This document shows positions 1 to 6,647 of a DNA stretch of 8,279 bases, in pieces. Source of the stretch: Myxococcales bacterium (GTDB taxonomy: Bacteria; Myxococcota; Polyangia; Fen-1088); the NCBI GenBank assembly GCA_003155465.1, contig PMCR01000585.1:151-8429 (forward strand). The letters are read 5' to 3'. Position numbers and translations under genes: made by a program. The notes below the pieces were generated by a model, which was given only the letters and a program-made list of their open reading frames with translations, was not told where the DNA came from and made no database searches. The number at the start of each line of letters is the position of its first letter. The stretch's first letter is position 1.

Positions 1-525
1 TTCGTGTGCCAGAACAACCAGTGGGCCATCTCCACGCCTCTGTCGAGTCAGACCGTCGCGCGCAGCATCGCCATCAAGGGTCTTGCCTTCGGCGTGCCGT
101 CGGTCCGGGTTGACGGCAACGACATCCTCGCGCTCTACGCCACCATCAAAGAGGCGGTGGATCGGGCGCGCGCTGGCCGCGGACCCAGCTTCATTGAGGC
201 CGTCACCTACCGTCTGGGTGCCCACGGCCCCACCGATGATCCCAGTCGCTACCGCGATCCGGCCGAGGCGGCGACCTGGCAGGGCAAAGATCCGTTGCTC
301 CGTTTCGGCGCCTGGCTGCACGCGAAGGAGATCCTGACGGTCGAAGCGCAGAGCACCACGCGCCAGCGCATCGACGACGAAATCCGCGCGGCCATCGCCG
401 CCGAGGAGACCATCGGACCACCGTCGACGGCATCCCTGTTCGACGATGTCTTGGCCGAGCCGAGCTGGCTTCTCGACCAGCAGCGGGCCGAGTACCTGCG
501 CGCGCGCAAACAGCGCAGAGGCTAG
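1..525 (+). CDS. pdhA: Pyruvate (2-oxoacid) dehydrogenase E1 component, alpha subunit, C-terminal part
   Basis: Thiamine-diphosphate-dependent E1 alpha subunit, which with E1 beta decarboxylates pyruvate (or a related 2-oxoacid) and passes the acyl group to the E2 lipoyl domain. The 5' end lies outside the window: the reading frame is open from base 1 and 174 residues plus a TAG stop are seen. Visible landmarks are VCQNNQWAISTP near the start (the NN that ends the ThDP motif), VRVDGND at about residues 35-41, and the ThDP/phosphorylation-loop region RLGAHGPTDDPSRYRD at 71-86 with the conserved His at 75, followed by KDPLLRF at 96-102. This pattern matches the PdhA type of Gram-positive and thermophile E1 alpha more than the mitochondrial type. 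Branched-chain 2-oxoacid or acetoin dehydrogenase E1 alpha cannot be excluded from this fragment. No E1 beta gene follows; a palindromic repeat begins at the stop codon, so this is probably the last gene of its unit. Confidence 0.9.
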   Translation, partial: FVCQNNQWAISTPLSSQTVARSIAIKGLAFGVPSVRVDGNDILALYATIKEAVDRARAGRGPSFIEAVTYRLGAHGPTDDPSRYRDPAEAATWQGKDPLLRFGAWLHAKEILTVEAQSTTRQRIDDEIRAAIAAEETIGPPSTASLFDDVLAEPSWLLDQQRAEYLRARKQRRG

Positions 526-648
526 CTTTATCACCACAGAGAGCACAGCGGACGCAGAGATCGGATCACAGGAAAACGGGTTTGGACTGTGCAAAATCCA
601 ACCCTTCACTTTCCGGTCCGGCTTTGTGCTCTCCGCGGTGAAAAAGCT
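524..648. repeat. Imperfect palindromic intergenic element (REP/MITE-like)
   Basis: The arms at 524-547 and 625-648 are inverted copies matching at 21 of 24 positions. The left arm starts inside the E1 alpha stop codon. Between them a second, weaker stem is visible (gggtttgga at 578-586 against tccaaccc at 597-604), so the whole segment can fold into a long hairpin. The left arm carries the iterated CACAGAG / CACAG / CGCAGAG wording, and the right arm its complement CTCTCCGCGGTGA. I recall this type of wording from dispersed intergenic palindromes in many environmental bacterial genomes; that family link is recollection, not a search. No coding capacity is apparent and no target-site duplication is obvious. 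It could also act as a transcription terminator for the E1 alpha gene, although there is no clean T-run. Confidence 0.6.
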
Positions 649-693
649 AACCAGTAGTACCCGGACAGTTCGCGTCCCGTGGTTTAATGGGGT

Positions 694-1914
694 GTGATTT
701 CGATTGGCGAGCCCACGCCGACTGCGCCGCAGCCCCCCGCCCCGGGCGCACCCAGCGCGTTTCATTTTCGCAGCTTCGACGGCGTGCGCGGTCTCGCCAT
801 CCTGATGGTGATCGCGTATCACTCTGTGAGCACCACTGCCTATCCCGACGCGACCCTGGGCTGGGTGCGGCCATGGCTGATGGCGGGATGGGCGGGCGTG
901 GACCTGTTCTTCGGTCTGAGCGGATTCCTCATCACCTCGCTGCTTCTGCGCGAGGAGGACCGCGAGTTGCTCGCCGGGCGTCCACGACGCTTCAGCCTGG
1001 GCCGATTCTACCTGCGTCGCGTGTTCCGCATCCTACCCGCGTTCTACGCGGTCTTCGCCCTGGACACATGTGTGCTCGCCCGCTATCCCTTCGTGCCTTC
1101 CGCGGGGCTGAGCGAGATCAGGCACTCGGCCTTCGGCTTGCTCCCCTATGGGACGTTCTGGGCAAACTACATCATTTCGTATGGGCCGCATTGGGCGGGG
1201 CACACTGTCTTCCTTCCGCGCGAGGCCTACTCGGTATTTTGGTCTCTCTGCGTGGAGGAGCATTTCTACCTCCTCTGGCCGATCTTCCTGTGCCTGGTCA
1301 AGCGGACCAGCGTGCGCGTGGCGGTGTCGCTCGCCGTGTGTCTCACGCTGCCGGTGCTCCGACATCTCGCCATTGCGAGCGACTGGGACCAGCCCCTGGC
1401 CGTTCACTTCGCCTCGCACTACCGACTCGACAGCATTCTCTGGGGCGGCCTGGCCGCTCTCTTGGCCGGCCGTATTGCCTGGCGTGATTCGACCCGCCGG
1501 CTGCTGTTGGGCGCTGGCATCGTTCTGGTCGCCTGGCTGGTCGTTACCAGCACCATGTCGGTGCGCCCGATCGGCCGGCCCATCGGATTCTCGGCTGGCT
1601 TCTCCCTGCTGGCCCTGACCACGGCAGTTCTTCTCCTCGAGCTGACCCGACGGCCAAACACCTGGCTCAACCGCGCCCTCGAATTCCGACCCCTGGTGGC
1701 CGTGGGTCGCGTCTCCTACGGCATGTACCTTCTGCACCTGCCGGTGATGGACCTGGGCATGATACTCCTATTCGCCGGGCCGCGGCGACCCACACTACTC
1801 AATCTCGGGGTGGCGATTGTCTATTTCTGGCTCATCACCTTTGCCGCCGCCCAACTGCTGTACCACTTGGTCGAGAAACGCTTTCTCGCGCTCAAAGACC
1901 GGTACTTTCAATGA
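694..1914 (+). CDS. Acyltransferase-3 (OafA/YrhL-like) integral membrane acyltransferase
   Basis: Multi-pass inner-membrane protein of 406 residues, expected to transfer an acyl group (often acetyl) to a sugar of a surface glycan or another extracytoplasmic acceptor. Residues 26-44 carry the family opening FRSFDGVRGLAILMVIAYHS, including the R-X10-H motif (R32, H43) linked to catalysis. GVDLFFGLSGFLI follows at 68-80 (most members have V rather than G in the middle), then LRRVFRILPAFY at 107-118. The SLCVEEHFYLLWP segment at 184-196 replaces the common SLSVEEQFYLLWP. SYGMYLLHLP at 341-350 and LVEKRF at 392-397 complete the domain. About ten hydrophobic segments are visible. The first 20 residues are Pro/Ala-rich. 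The GTG at 694 is chosen because the next usable starts fall inside the first conserved motif; the ribosome-binding site is weak (a G run just upstream). No C-terminal SGNH domain is present, so this is the membrane-only form. The acceptor cannot be read from the sequence. Confidence 0.88.
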   Translation: MISIGEPTPTAPQPPAPGAPSAFHFRSFDGVRGLAILMVIAYHSVSTTAYPDATLGWVRPWLMAGWAGVDLFFGLSGFLITSLLLREEDRELLAGRPRRFSLGRFYLRRVFRILPAFYAVFALDTCVLARYPFVPSAGLSEIRHSAFGLLPYGTFWANYIISYGPHWAGHTVFLPREAYSVFWSLCVEEHFYLLWPIFLCLVKRTSVRVAVSLAVCLTLPVLRHLAIASDWDQPLAVHFASHYRLDSILWGGLAALLAGRIAWRDSTRRLLLGAGIVLVAWLVVTSTMSVRPIGRPIGFSAGFSLLALTTAVLLLELTRRPNTWLNRALEFRPLVAVGRVSYGMYLLHLPVMDLGMILLFAGPRRPTLLNLGVAIVYFWLITFAAAQLLYHLVEKRFLALKDRYFQ

Positions 1915-1928
1915 CGCCGAGCTATTGA

Positions 1929-1969
1929 GATGGGAACCCTGAAAGGGTTCGCTCCAGGCTCCCCACGCG
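1929..1969. repeat. Bipartite palindromic repeat, copy 1, between convergent genes
   Basis: Block A at 1929-1955 matches 7631-7657 at 25 of 27 positions. Block B at 1957-1969 matches 7678-7690 at 12 of 13. Only one base separates the blocks here, against 20 in copy 2. Block A contains a perfect 7-bp hairpin with a 3-base loop (gaaccct at 1934-1940, agggttc at 1944-1950). The element begins 14 bases after the acyltransferase stop and ends one base before the stop codon of the convergent glycosyltransferase gene. Confidence 0.72.
1934..1950. terminator. Possible bidirectional terminator hairpin within repeat copy 1
   Basis: A 7-bp perfect stem with loop gaa lies in the 56-bp gap between two converging genes. 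The hairpin reads the same on both strands, so it could stop transcription from either side. No T-run follows on either strand, so it is not a canonical intrinsic terminator and the role is inferred from position and from its reuse at 7636-7652. Confidence 0.4.
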
Positions 1970-1970
1970 G

Positions 1971-3467
1971 TTACGGGCGACAGTAGCGGGCGAAGCCCTC
2001 CAGCACAGGCTTCTCGGTGTATCCCAGGGCCTTGACCGCCGGCACAAAGGTCGACCGGTACTGGCTCCGGGGTCCCTCTTCCACCCGGTAGAGGTAGCAG
2101 ACCGGGTTGGTACCGTGTTCGCGAATCACGCGCTCCACGTAGCTGCGCTCAAGGTGGTTGTCGCCCCCGGAAGCCCACCCGGTGCCTTTCATCGTGGCCA
2201 GCACCAGGTCGCGGTCCTTGCGCGCGTAGTACTCGAGAAACTGTCCGTAGTAGCCCGTATCGAAGAAGACCACCTTCTGCCCGGGAATCGCCGCCAGACC
2301 GGCGCGAGCGCGGCGCCATCCCTCGTCGGGCATGGGCGCTGCGACCGAAGCGCGGAATTCACCAAAGTAGGTCAGGGCGACGAGAAGGACAACCGCTGAA
2401 GCCACCTTGAAGGCGTGGCGGCTGGCGCCTTCGGTGAGGTGGTGAAAACCCAGCGCCACCAGGAAACAGAAGGCGGGATAGGCCGGCGTCATGTAGTGGT
2501 AGTAGACCCCGGTTCGGCCCAGCAGGAATCCGTAGGCGAATCCAATATGCCCAACCGCGACTAGCAGCCAAACCAGGACCGCGGGTCGTCGGGCCGCCAG
2601 TTCAACGACAACCGCCAGCGCAACCAGGCCCAGGACCACGAGAAAGAAGGGCGGGCCCAACAGCGAGAATCCCTCAAGAATACTGCGGACGTTCTGCCCG
2701 TTCAGCGCCGCCCGAAGGGCTGGGCGCAGGCCGGGGCCCGGCGCAAGCTGGTAGTGAATGGCCATCACGAAATAGGGAACGTAGAGCAGGCCTGTGGCCA
2801 CCATCGTCGCGGCCACCAGGCGGTAGCGCTCCATGGTCGCGCGAAAGCCGTGGCGTCCCAGGTGCACGCCGGCGAGCGAGACCGCAAGCAGAATCTGGGA
2901 CGCGAATGTCCAGACCGCGAGCGGCGTCAGGTAGAGCATGATGGTCGTCGCGACCGCGTAGGCAATCGCCCGCTTCCGGGTGGGCTCGGCGAGAAAGCGA
3001 ACGAAGAAAACCAACGACAGGAATACGGCCAGCGCGGCCATGGCGTACGGCCGCACGTTGCGGGAAATCCAGTTGGTCAGACCGTTGAGGACGAAGAAGA
3101 CCGCCAGAAGAACGCGGGAGAGCGGGTTGATCTCGCGCAGGCCGAAAATCGCGAAGCCGGCCACACCGAGGCAGAAGAGCCACGAGCTGGCGCGCAGGAA
3201 CAGCTCGGACTCGCCGAATATCGCGTAGAAGTGCAGAAAGAAGTAGTAGAGCGGTGGTTGCGAGTGAAACTCCGTTGGCAGGGTGCAATTGCGCCAGAGG
3301 GACTGCACCGCTATGCCCCAGGTGCCCGCCTCGTCGAGGCTCAGTTCCTTCAGGGCCAACCCTTGGCCGTTCTTGAAAAGGTGGATGAGCCCCACCAGCA
3401 CGAACGCGACGACCAGGCCGATCGATTGGGAGTCCAGGCGTCGCCAGAGATTTCGCAGCCAATTCAT
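1971..3467 (-). CDS. GT-C fold membrane glycosyltransferase (family 39/ArnT-like)
   Basis: Predicted multi-pass glycosyltransferase of 498 residues that would use a polyprenyl-phosphate sugar on the outer face of the inner membrane to modify a glycan, lipid or protein. After a short basic N-terminus (MNWLRNLWRRL) the first membrane helix spans about 16-31. It is followed by the extracytoplasmic loop motif LSLDEAGTW at 42-50, whose D45-E46 pair fits the catalytic acid position of GT-C enzymes. HSQPPLYYFFLHFYAIFGE at 68-86 and RNVRPYAM at 136-143 are typical of the family-39-like group. About ten further hydrophobic segments run to residue 367, then a soluble C-terminal domain of about 130 residues. 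The ATG at 3467 is preferred over an upstream in-frame TTG at 3512 because it directly precedes the first helix; neither start has a clear ribosome-binding site. It lies 110 bp downstream of the RCC1 lipoprotein gene on the same strand. Donor and acceptor are unknown. Confidence 0.82.
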   Translation of the reverse strand: MNWLRNLWRRLDSQSIGLVVAFVLVGLIHLFKNGQGLALKELSLDEAGTWGIAVQSLWRNCTLPTEFHSQPPLYYFFLHFYAIFGESELFLRASSWLFCLGVAGFAIFGLREINPLSRVLLAVFFVLNGLTNWISRNVRPYAMAALAVFLSLVFFVRFLAEPTRKRAIAYAVATTIMLYLTPLAVWTFASQILLAVSLAGVHLGRHGFRATMERYRLVAATMVATGLLYVPYFVMAIHYQLAPGPGLRPALRAALNGQNVRSILEGFSLLGPPFFLVVLGLVALAVVVELAARRPAVLVWLLVAVGHIGFAYGFLLGRTGVYYHYMTPAYPAFCFLVALGFHHLTEGASRHAFKVASAVVLLVALTYFGEFRASVAAPMPDEGWRRARAGLAAIPGQKVVFFDTGYYGQFLEYYARKDRDLVLATMKGTGWASGGDNHLERSYVERVIREHGTNPVCYLYRVEEGPRSQYRSTFVPAVKALGYTEKPVLEGFARYCRP

Positions 3468-3532
3468 GGCGCGGAAATGTATCAGGTCCCGTCCGAACCG
3501 GCCATCCGGCAAGAGGCGACACTGGGGATCTG

Positions 3533-3562
3533 GGCGGCTCGCACGTCACCACGCGAGCCGCC
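3533..3562 (-). terminator. Strong GC hairpin after the RCC1 lipoprotein gene, candidate terminator
   Basis: A perfect 10-bp stem (ggcggctcgc at 3533-3542, gcgagccgcc at 3553-3562) with a 10-base loop lies 15 bases beyond the stop codon of the RCC1-repeat gene, read on the minus strand. There is no T-run after it, so it would be a hairpin-only terminator or an mRNA 3'-end stabiliser. It separates the lipoprotein gene from the downstream glycosyltransferase gene, suggesting the two may not be a simple operon. Confidence 0.5.
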
Positions 3563-3577
3563 TCGATCAGGATCGGT

Positions 3578-5068
3578 CTAGAAAACCACCTGCACCGGCA
3601 CTGCGCGGTCCGCGGTCGTGCCGTCGCCCAGCGATCCCCACCAATTCTGGCCCCAGCACCACGCGCTGCCGTCGGACCTTGCCGCACAAACGTGTTCATA
3701 ACCGGCCGCGACAGAGACAACCCCGTCCAACCCGGACACCTTGGCCGGCGTCCCGCGGCCGGTGTACGTTCCGTCACCCAGCGTTCCGTAGTAATTGGTT
3801 CCCCAGCACCAAACCGTGCCGTCGGATTCCAAAGCGCACGTGAAGTCTCCGCCAGCTGCGAGCGCGGTGACACCGGTGAGGCCGACGACGGGAACCGCTG
3901 AGGTGCATCGTGTGGTGGTCGTTCCGTCGCCTAGCTGTCCGGAACCATTGTAGCCCATACACCGCACGCTCCCATCGGCCAGGACGATTTCACACGCGTG
4001 GTACGTACCCAGGGCCAGCTTCGCGGGGAGAGTGGACGGGGAAATCAGTGGGTTCTCAGCCCAGAAGTTGTTGTTGAAGCATGGATACATATAGCCCGTG
4101 CACACCACCGTCTGCGGCGTTCCGCCTCGCGCGCACGTGAAGGCGCCGCTGCCTTGCACCTCATCGACGCTTCCGATGTCAAGCGTGGAGGGCACCAGGG
4201 GAACGAGGGATGAGGTAGTGCTCGAATTCCCGAACTGCCCATACGAGTTGTCGCCCCAGCAGGTCAGCTGACCCGCGGGAGTAACGCCACACGTGTGCCC
4301 GTACCCGGGCGAAACCTGGCGGAAAAGGTAGCCGCCAGACACGGAGACAGGCACGCTCGAGTTGATCTTTGTACCGTTGCCGAGCTGTCCGTAGACGTTC
4401 GAGCCCCAACAAGAAGCCGAGCCGTTGGTCTTGACCGCGCACGCGTGGTAGCCCTGAAAACTCGTGGCCAGTGAGGCGACCCCGGACAGGCCGGACACCG
4501 CCACCGGCACCGACCGGGCGACGGTGGTGCCGTCCCCGAGTTCGCCTCTGTCGTTGTTTCCCCACGCGCGGACCGTGCCATCGGACAGCAGGGCGTAGCT
4601 GGAGGAGACGCCGGCGCCAACCGCCTTCACGAAGGGCACGAAGTTCACCGCCGCCGTCGCACTATAGGGCTGCAAGGTCAGCGGAACCACCAGCGGCGCG
4701 CCGGCAACCACCGTGACCGTGACCTTGGGGCCGACCCAGGTGGGAGACGTCGAGGCCGTCACCGACGAGCATGCCACGTTGAAGGCGCTGGGCGTGACCG
4801 AGAGGCTACCTGCAAGCACATAGCCCAGGCTCAAGCTGGCCGAAGACGCGCCCGCAGCCACGGTGAAAGTCTGAGACTTGCTGACCGAACCAGTCAGGTC
4901 CAACTTCACGCAGAGAACGCCCGAGGGAACCGTGGTCAGCGAAACAGTCACCTCGCTCACGTCCTCGGACGAACCGAGCTGGTCTCCCGTGGCCGGCTGG
5001 CCACAGCCGGCGGCCGCAGCGGCCAGCGCCAGGCCAAGAACTAACTGAATCGAACGAGTCCCACCCAT
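3578..5068 (-). CDS. Secreted lipoprotein with seven RCC1 (beta-propeller) repeats
   Basis: Predicted exported lipoprotein of 496 residues. Residues 5-21 form a basic-then-hydrophobic signal peptide (LVLGLALAAAAAGC) with Cys22 as the likely lipidation site; the -3 position is Ala rather than Leu, so the lipobox is not ideal. Residues 36-145 form a beta-rich region with two Cys (53, 100) and the phrase TSPTWVGPKVTVTV, similar in style to N-termini of myxobacterial RCC1 proteins as I recall them. From about 147 to the end come seven RCC1 repeats of about 50 residues, each built around a Cys-x9/10-Cys-W-G core followed by GQLGDGT, enough for a closed seven-bladed propeller. Blade 1 lacks the Cys pair. 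Blade 4 (about 308-352) keeps Cys312/Cys323 but has lost the WG and GQLGDGT signatures. The start is supported by AAGGAG six bases upstream (5075-5080). Ligand and role are unknown; RCC1 propellers usually bind proteins, and eukaryotic-type Ran exchange activity should not be assumed. Confidence 0.87.
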   Translation of the reverse strand: MGGTRSIQLVLGLALAAAAAGCGQPATGDQLGSSEDVSEVTVSLTTVPSGVLCVKLDLTGSVSKSQTFTVAAGASSASLSLGYVLAGSLSVTPSAFNVACSSVTASTSPTWVGPKVTVTVVAGAPLVVPLTLQPYSATAAVNFVPFVKAVGAGVSSSYALLSDGTVRAWGNNDRGELGDGTTVARSVPVAVSGLSGVASLATSFQGYHACAVKTNGSASCWGSNVYGQLGNGTKINSSVPVSVSGGYLFRQVSPGYGHTCGVTPAGQLTCWGDNSYGQFGNSSTTSSLVPLVPSTLDIGSVDEVQGSGAFTCARGGTPQTVVCTGYMYPCFNNNFWAENPLISPSTLPAKLALGTYHACEIVLADGSVRCMGYNGSGQLGDGTTTTRCTSAVPVVGLTGVTALAAGGDFTCALESDGTVWCWGTNYYGTLGDGTYTGRGTPAKVSGLDGVVSVAAGYEHVCAARSDGSAWCWGQNWWGSLGDGTTADRAVPVQVVF

Positions 5069-5229
5069 GAGTCTCTCCTTTGCGGGGACGAACCCGACCC
5101 CGCGGTTGTGTTAGCCCGACGCGCAACTACCTATCGAGCGCCCATCTCTTAGCAGCGGCAGCGCGCGCCGACAAGGGCGAAGGCTGTGGGTCGCCCAGGC
5201 CGGACATCGCTGCTATAAGAAGGCCCGAC
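5069..5229. promoter_or_regulatory. Divergent intergenic region between the RCC1 lipoprotein and lpd
   Basis: This 161-bp gap must hold the promoters of both the leftward lipoprotein gene and the rightward lpd-galE unit. The visible elements are two ribosome-binding sites: AAGGAG on the minus strand at 5075-5080 for the lipoprotein, and AGAAGG at 5218-5223 for lpd, each six bases from its ATG. A 6-bp hairpin (5082-5087 with 5098-5103) sits in the lipoprotein leader, just upstream of its ribosome-binding site. I could not assign convincing -35/-10 pairs on either strand, nor any operator. Confidence 0.45.
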
Positions 5230-6645
5230 ATGGAGTCTCTGCGCGTGGACGCTCTCGTCATTGGCGCCGGCCCGGGCGGCTATGTGGCCGGCATCCGGCT
5301 CGGGCAGCTAGGCAAGAAAGCCCTGGTCGTCGAACGGGACAAGGCGGGCGGGGTTTGCCTCAACGTGGGTTGCATCCCGTCCAAGGCGCTCATCAATGCG
5401 GCCAAGCTGTATGAAAAGATCCGGCACGGGTCGGACCTGGGCATCCTGGCGGACAACCCGCGCGTGGACATGGCAAAGCTGCAGACGTGGAAGGACGGTG
5501 TGGTGGGCAAGCTCTCGGCCGGGGTGCGCCAGTTGCTGAAGGCCAATGGCTGCGACTGGCGCAGCGGAACCGCGCGCCTGCTGTCACCAGGCAGGGTCGA
5601 AATCCAGGGCACCGGTCCCGATGCCGGCAAGACATACCTGGTGGAAGCCGAGCACATCGTGATCGCGACCGGCGCGCGGCCAGTGCAGATTCCGGGATTC
5701 GCCTTTGACGGCATTCGCATAGTCGATTCCACCGGTGCCCTCGCCTTCACCGAGGTTCCGCGGCGTTTGGTGGTGATCGGCGCCGGTTACATCGGCATGG
5801 AGCTCGGCACGCTGTACGCCAAGCTGGGCAGTCGGGTGACCTTCGTCGAAGCCTTACCGACCATCCTGTCCGGCAGCGAGCCTGATTGTGTCCAGGTGGT
5901 GGCGCGCAAAGCAAAGCAGCTCGACATGGAGATTATCGTGAACGCCCGAGCCCATGGCTGGAAGGAAATGAGCGACCACGCGGTGGTGACGGTCGCGACC
6001 GCGGCCGGCGAACGAGAACTCGACGCCGACAAGATTCTGATCGCCGTGGGCCGCCAGCCCAACAGCGAAGGGTTGGGGCTGGAGGCGGCCGGTGTGCGGG
6101 TGGAACGTGGCTTCATCCCGGTGGACCGCAAGCTGCGCACCAACGTGCCCGGCATCTACGCCATCGGCGACGTGGTGGGGCAGCCCCAGCTCGCCCACAA
6201 GGCCTCACGCGAAGCCGAAGTGGTGGCGGAGGTCATCGCTGGCCGTGCCGCCGAGATGGACGCGCAAGTCATCCCGTCCGTGGTGTTCACCGACCCGGAG
6301 ATCGCATCTGCCGGCCTCACCACGGCCGAGGCAGACAAGCGCGGCCTGCAGGTCACCCTGGGCAAGTTCCCCCTGCTGGCGCTCGGCCGCGCCATCGCCA
6401 ACCACGACACCGATGGATTCGTGAAGGTGGTGGTCGAGACGCAGAGCCGCCAGGTGCTGGGCATCCACATCGTGGCCAACGGCGCCAGCGATCTCATCGC
6501 CGAGGCCGCGCTGGCCATCGAGATGGGTGCCCTGGCGGGCGACATCGCCGGCACCATCCACGCCCATCCCACCCTGCCCGAGGCCATCATGGAAGCCGCG
6601 AAGGCTGCCTTGGGCGAGGCCATCCACATCCAGAATCGGAAGTAA
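5230..6645 (+). CDS. lpdA: Dihydrolipoyl dehydrogenase (E3)
   Basis: Flavoprotein that reoxidises the dihydrolipoyl groups of 2-oxoacid dehydrogenase E2 subunits (or glycine-cleavage H protein) with NAD+. It is full length at 471 residues. The FAD-binding IGAGPGG is at 11-17. The redox-active disulfide motif GGVCLNVGCIPSKAL is at 40-54, with Cys43 and Cys48. The NAD-binding VVIGAGYIGMELG lies at 181-193 and the second FAD motif YAIGDVVGQPQLAHKA at 310-325. The dimerisation domain ends in HAHPTLPEA, whose His446 and Glu451 supply the catalytic pair of the partner subunit. No N-terminal lipoyl domain is fused. The frame is open back to 5080, but ATG 5230 is chosen because the Rossmann fold starts right after it and AGAAGG lies six bases upstream. 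It is followed by galE after 2 bp. The E1 alpha fragment at the left edge could be a partner, but the two are not adjacent. Confidence 0.95.
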   Translation: MESLRVDALVIGAGPGGYVAGIRLGQLGKKALVVERDKAGGVCLNVGCIPSKALINAAKLYEKIRHGSDLGILADNPRVDMAKLQTWKDGVVGKLSAGVRQLLKANGCDWRSGTARLLSPGRVEIQGTGPDAGKTYLVEAEHIVIATGARPVQIPGFAFDGIRIVDSTGALAFTEVPRRLVVIGAGYIGMELGTLYAKLGSRVTFVEALPTILSGSEPDCVQVVARKAKQLDMEIIVNARAHGWKEMSDHAVVTVATAAGERELDADKILIAVGRQPNSEGLGLEAAGVRVERGFIPVDRKLRTNVPGIYAIGDVVGQPQLAHKASREAEVVAEVIAGRAAEMDAQVIPSVVFTDPEIASAGLTTAEADKRGLQVTLGKFPLLALGRAIANHDTDGFVKVVVETQSRQVLGIHIVANGASDLIAEAALAIEMGALAGDIAGTIHAHPTLPEAIMEAAKAALGEAIHIQNRK

Positions 6646-6647
6646 CC

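Noticed and set aside
687..1487. 266-residue plus-strand frame starting with ATG just before the acyltransferase GTG
   Set aside because: It is out of frame with the recognisable acyltransferase, has shadow composition, and shows no motif.
1033..1737. 234-residue antisense frame inside the acyltransferase gene
   Set aside because: Gln/Glu/Arg/His-rich composition typical of a reverse-strand shadow; the sense frame carries all the family motifs.
3468..3512. TTG start at 3512 for the glycosyltransferase
   Set aside because: It adds 15 charged residues without membrane or signal character and has no ribosome-binding site. The ATG at 3467 fits the family N-terminus better, though the start is not proven.
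2674..3873. 399-residue open frame on the minus strand
   Set aside because: It spans parts of two well-supported genes in another frame, is Arg/Pro/Ala-rich and shows no domain. It is a high-GC shadow frame.
5082..5103. Possible third copy of the convergent-junction repeat (shares a gggttcg-like stretch on the minus strand)
   Set aside because: Only a short stretch matches, neither block aligns over its length, and it lies between divergent genes. It is best treated as a separate small hairpin.
5214..5219. TATAAG as a -10 box for lpd
   Set aside because: It abuts the ribosome-binding site, leaving almost no leader, and there is no acceptable -35 at 16-18 bp upstream.
5080..5229. N-terminal extension of lpd by 50 residues
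   Set aside because: The family starts just before the FAD motif, and ATG 5230 has a properly spaced ribosome-binding site. The extension resembles no targeting peptide or lipoyl domain.
5886..6647. Upstream in-frame extension of galE through lpd giving a 580-residue frame
   Set aside because: The extension is a low-complexity Arg/Gly/His-rich shadow of lpd. The GalE Rossmann motif begins right at the ATG at 6648.
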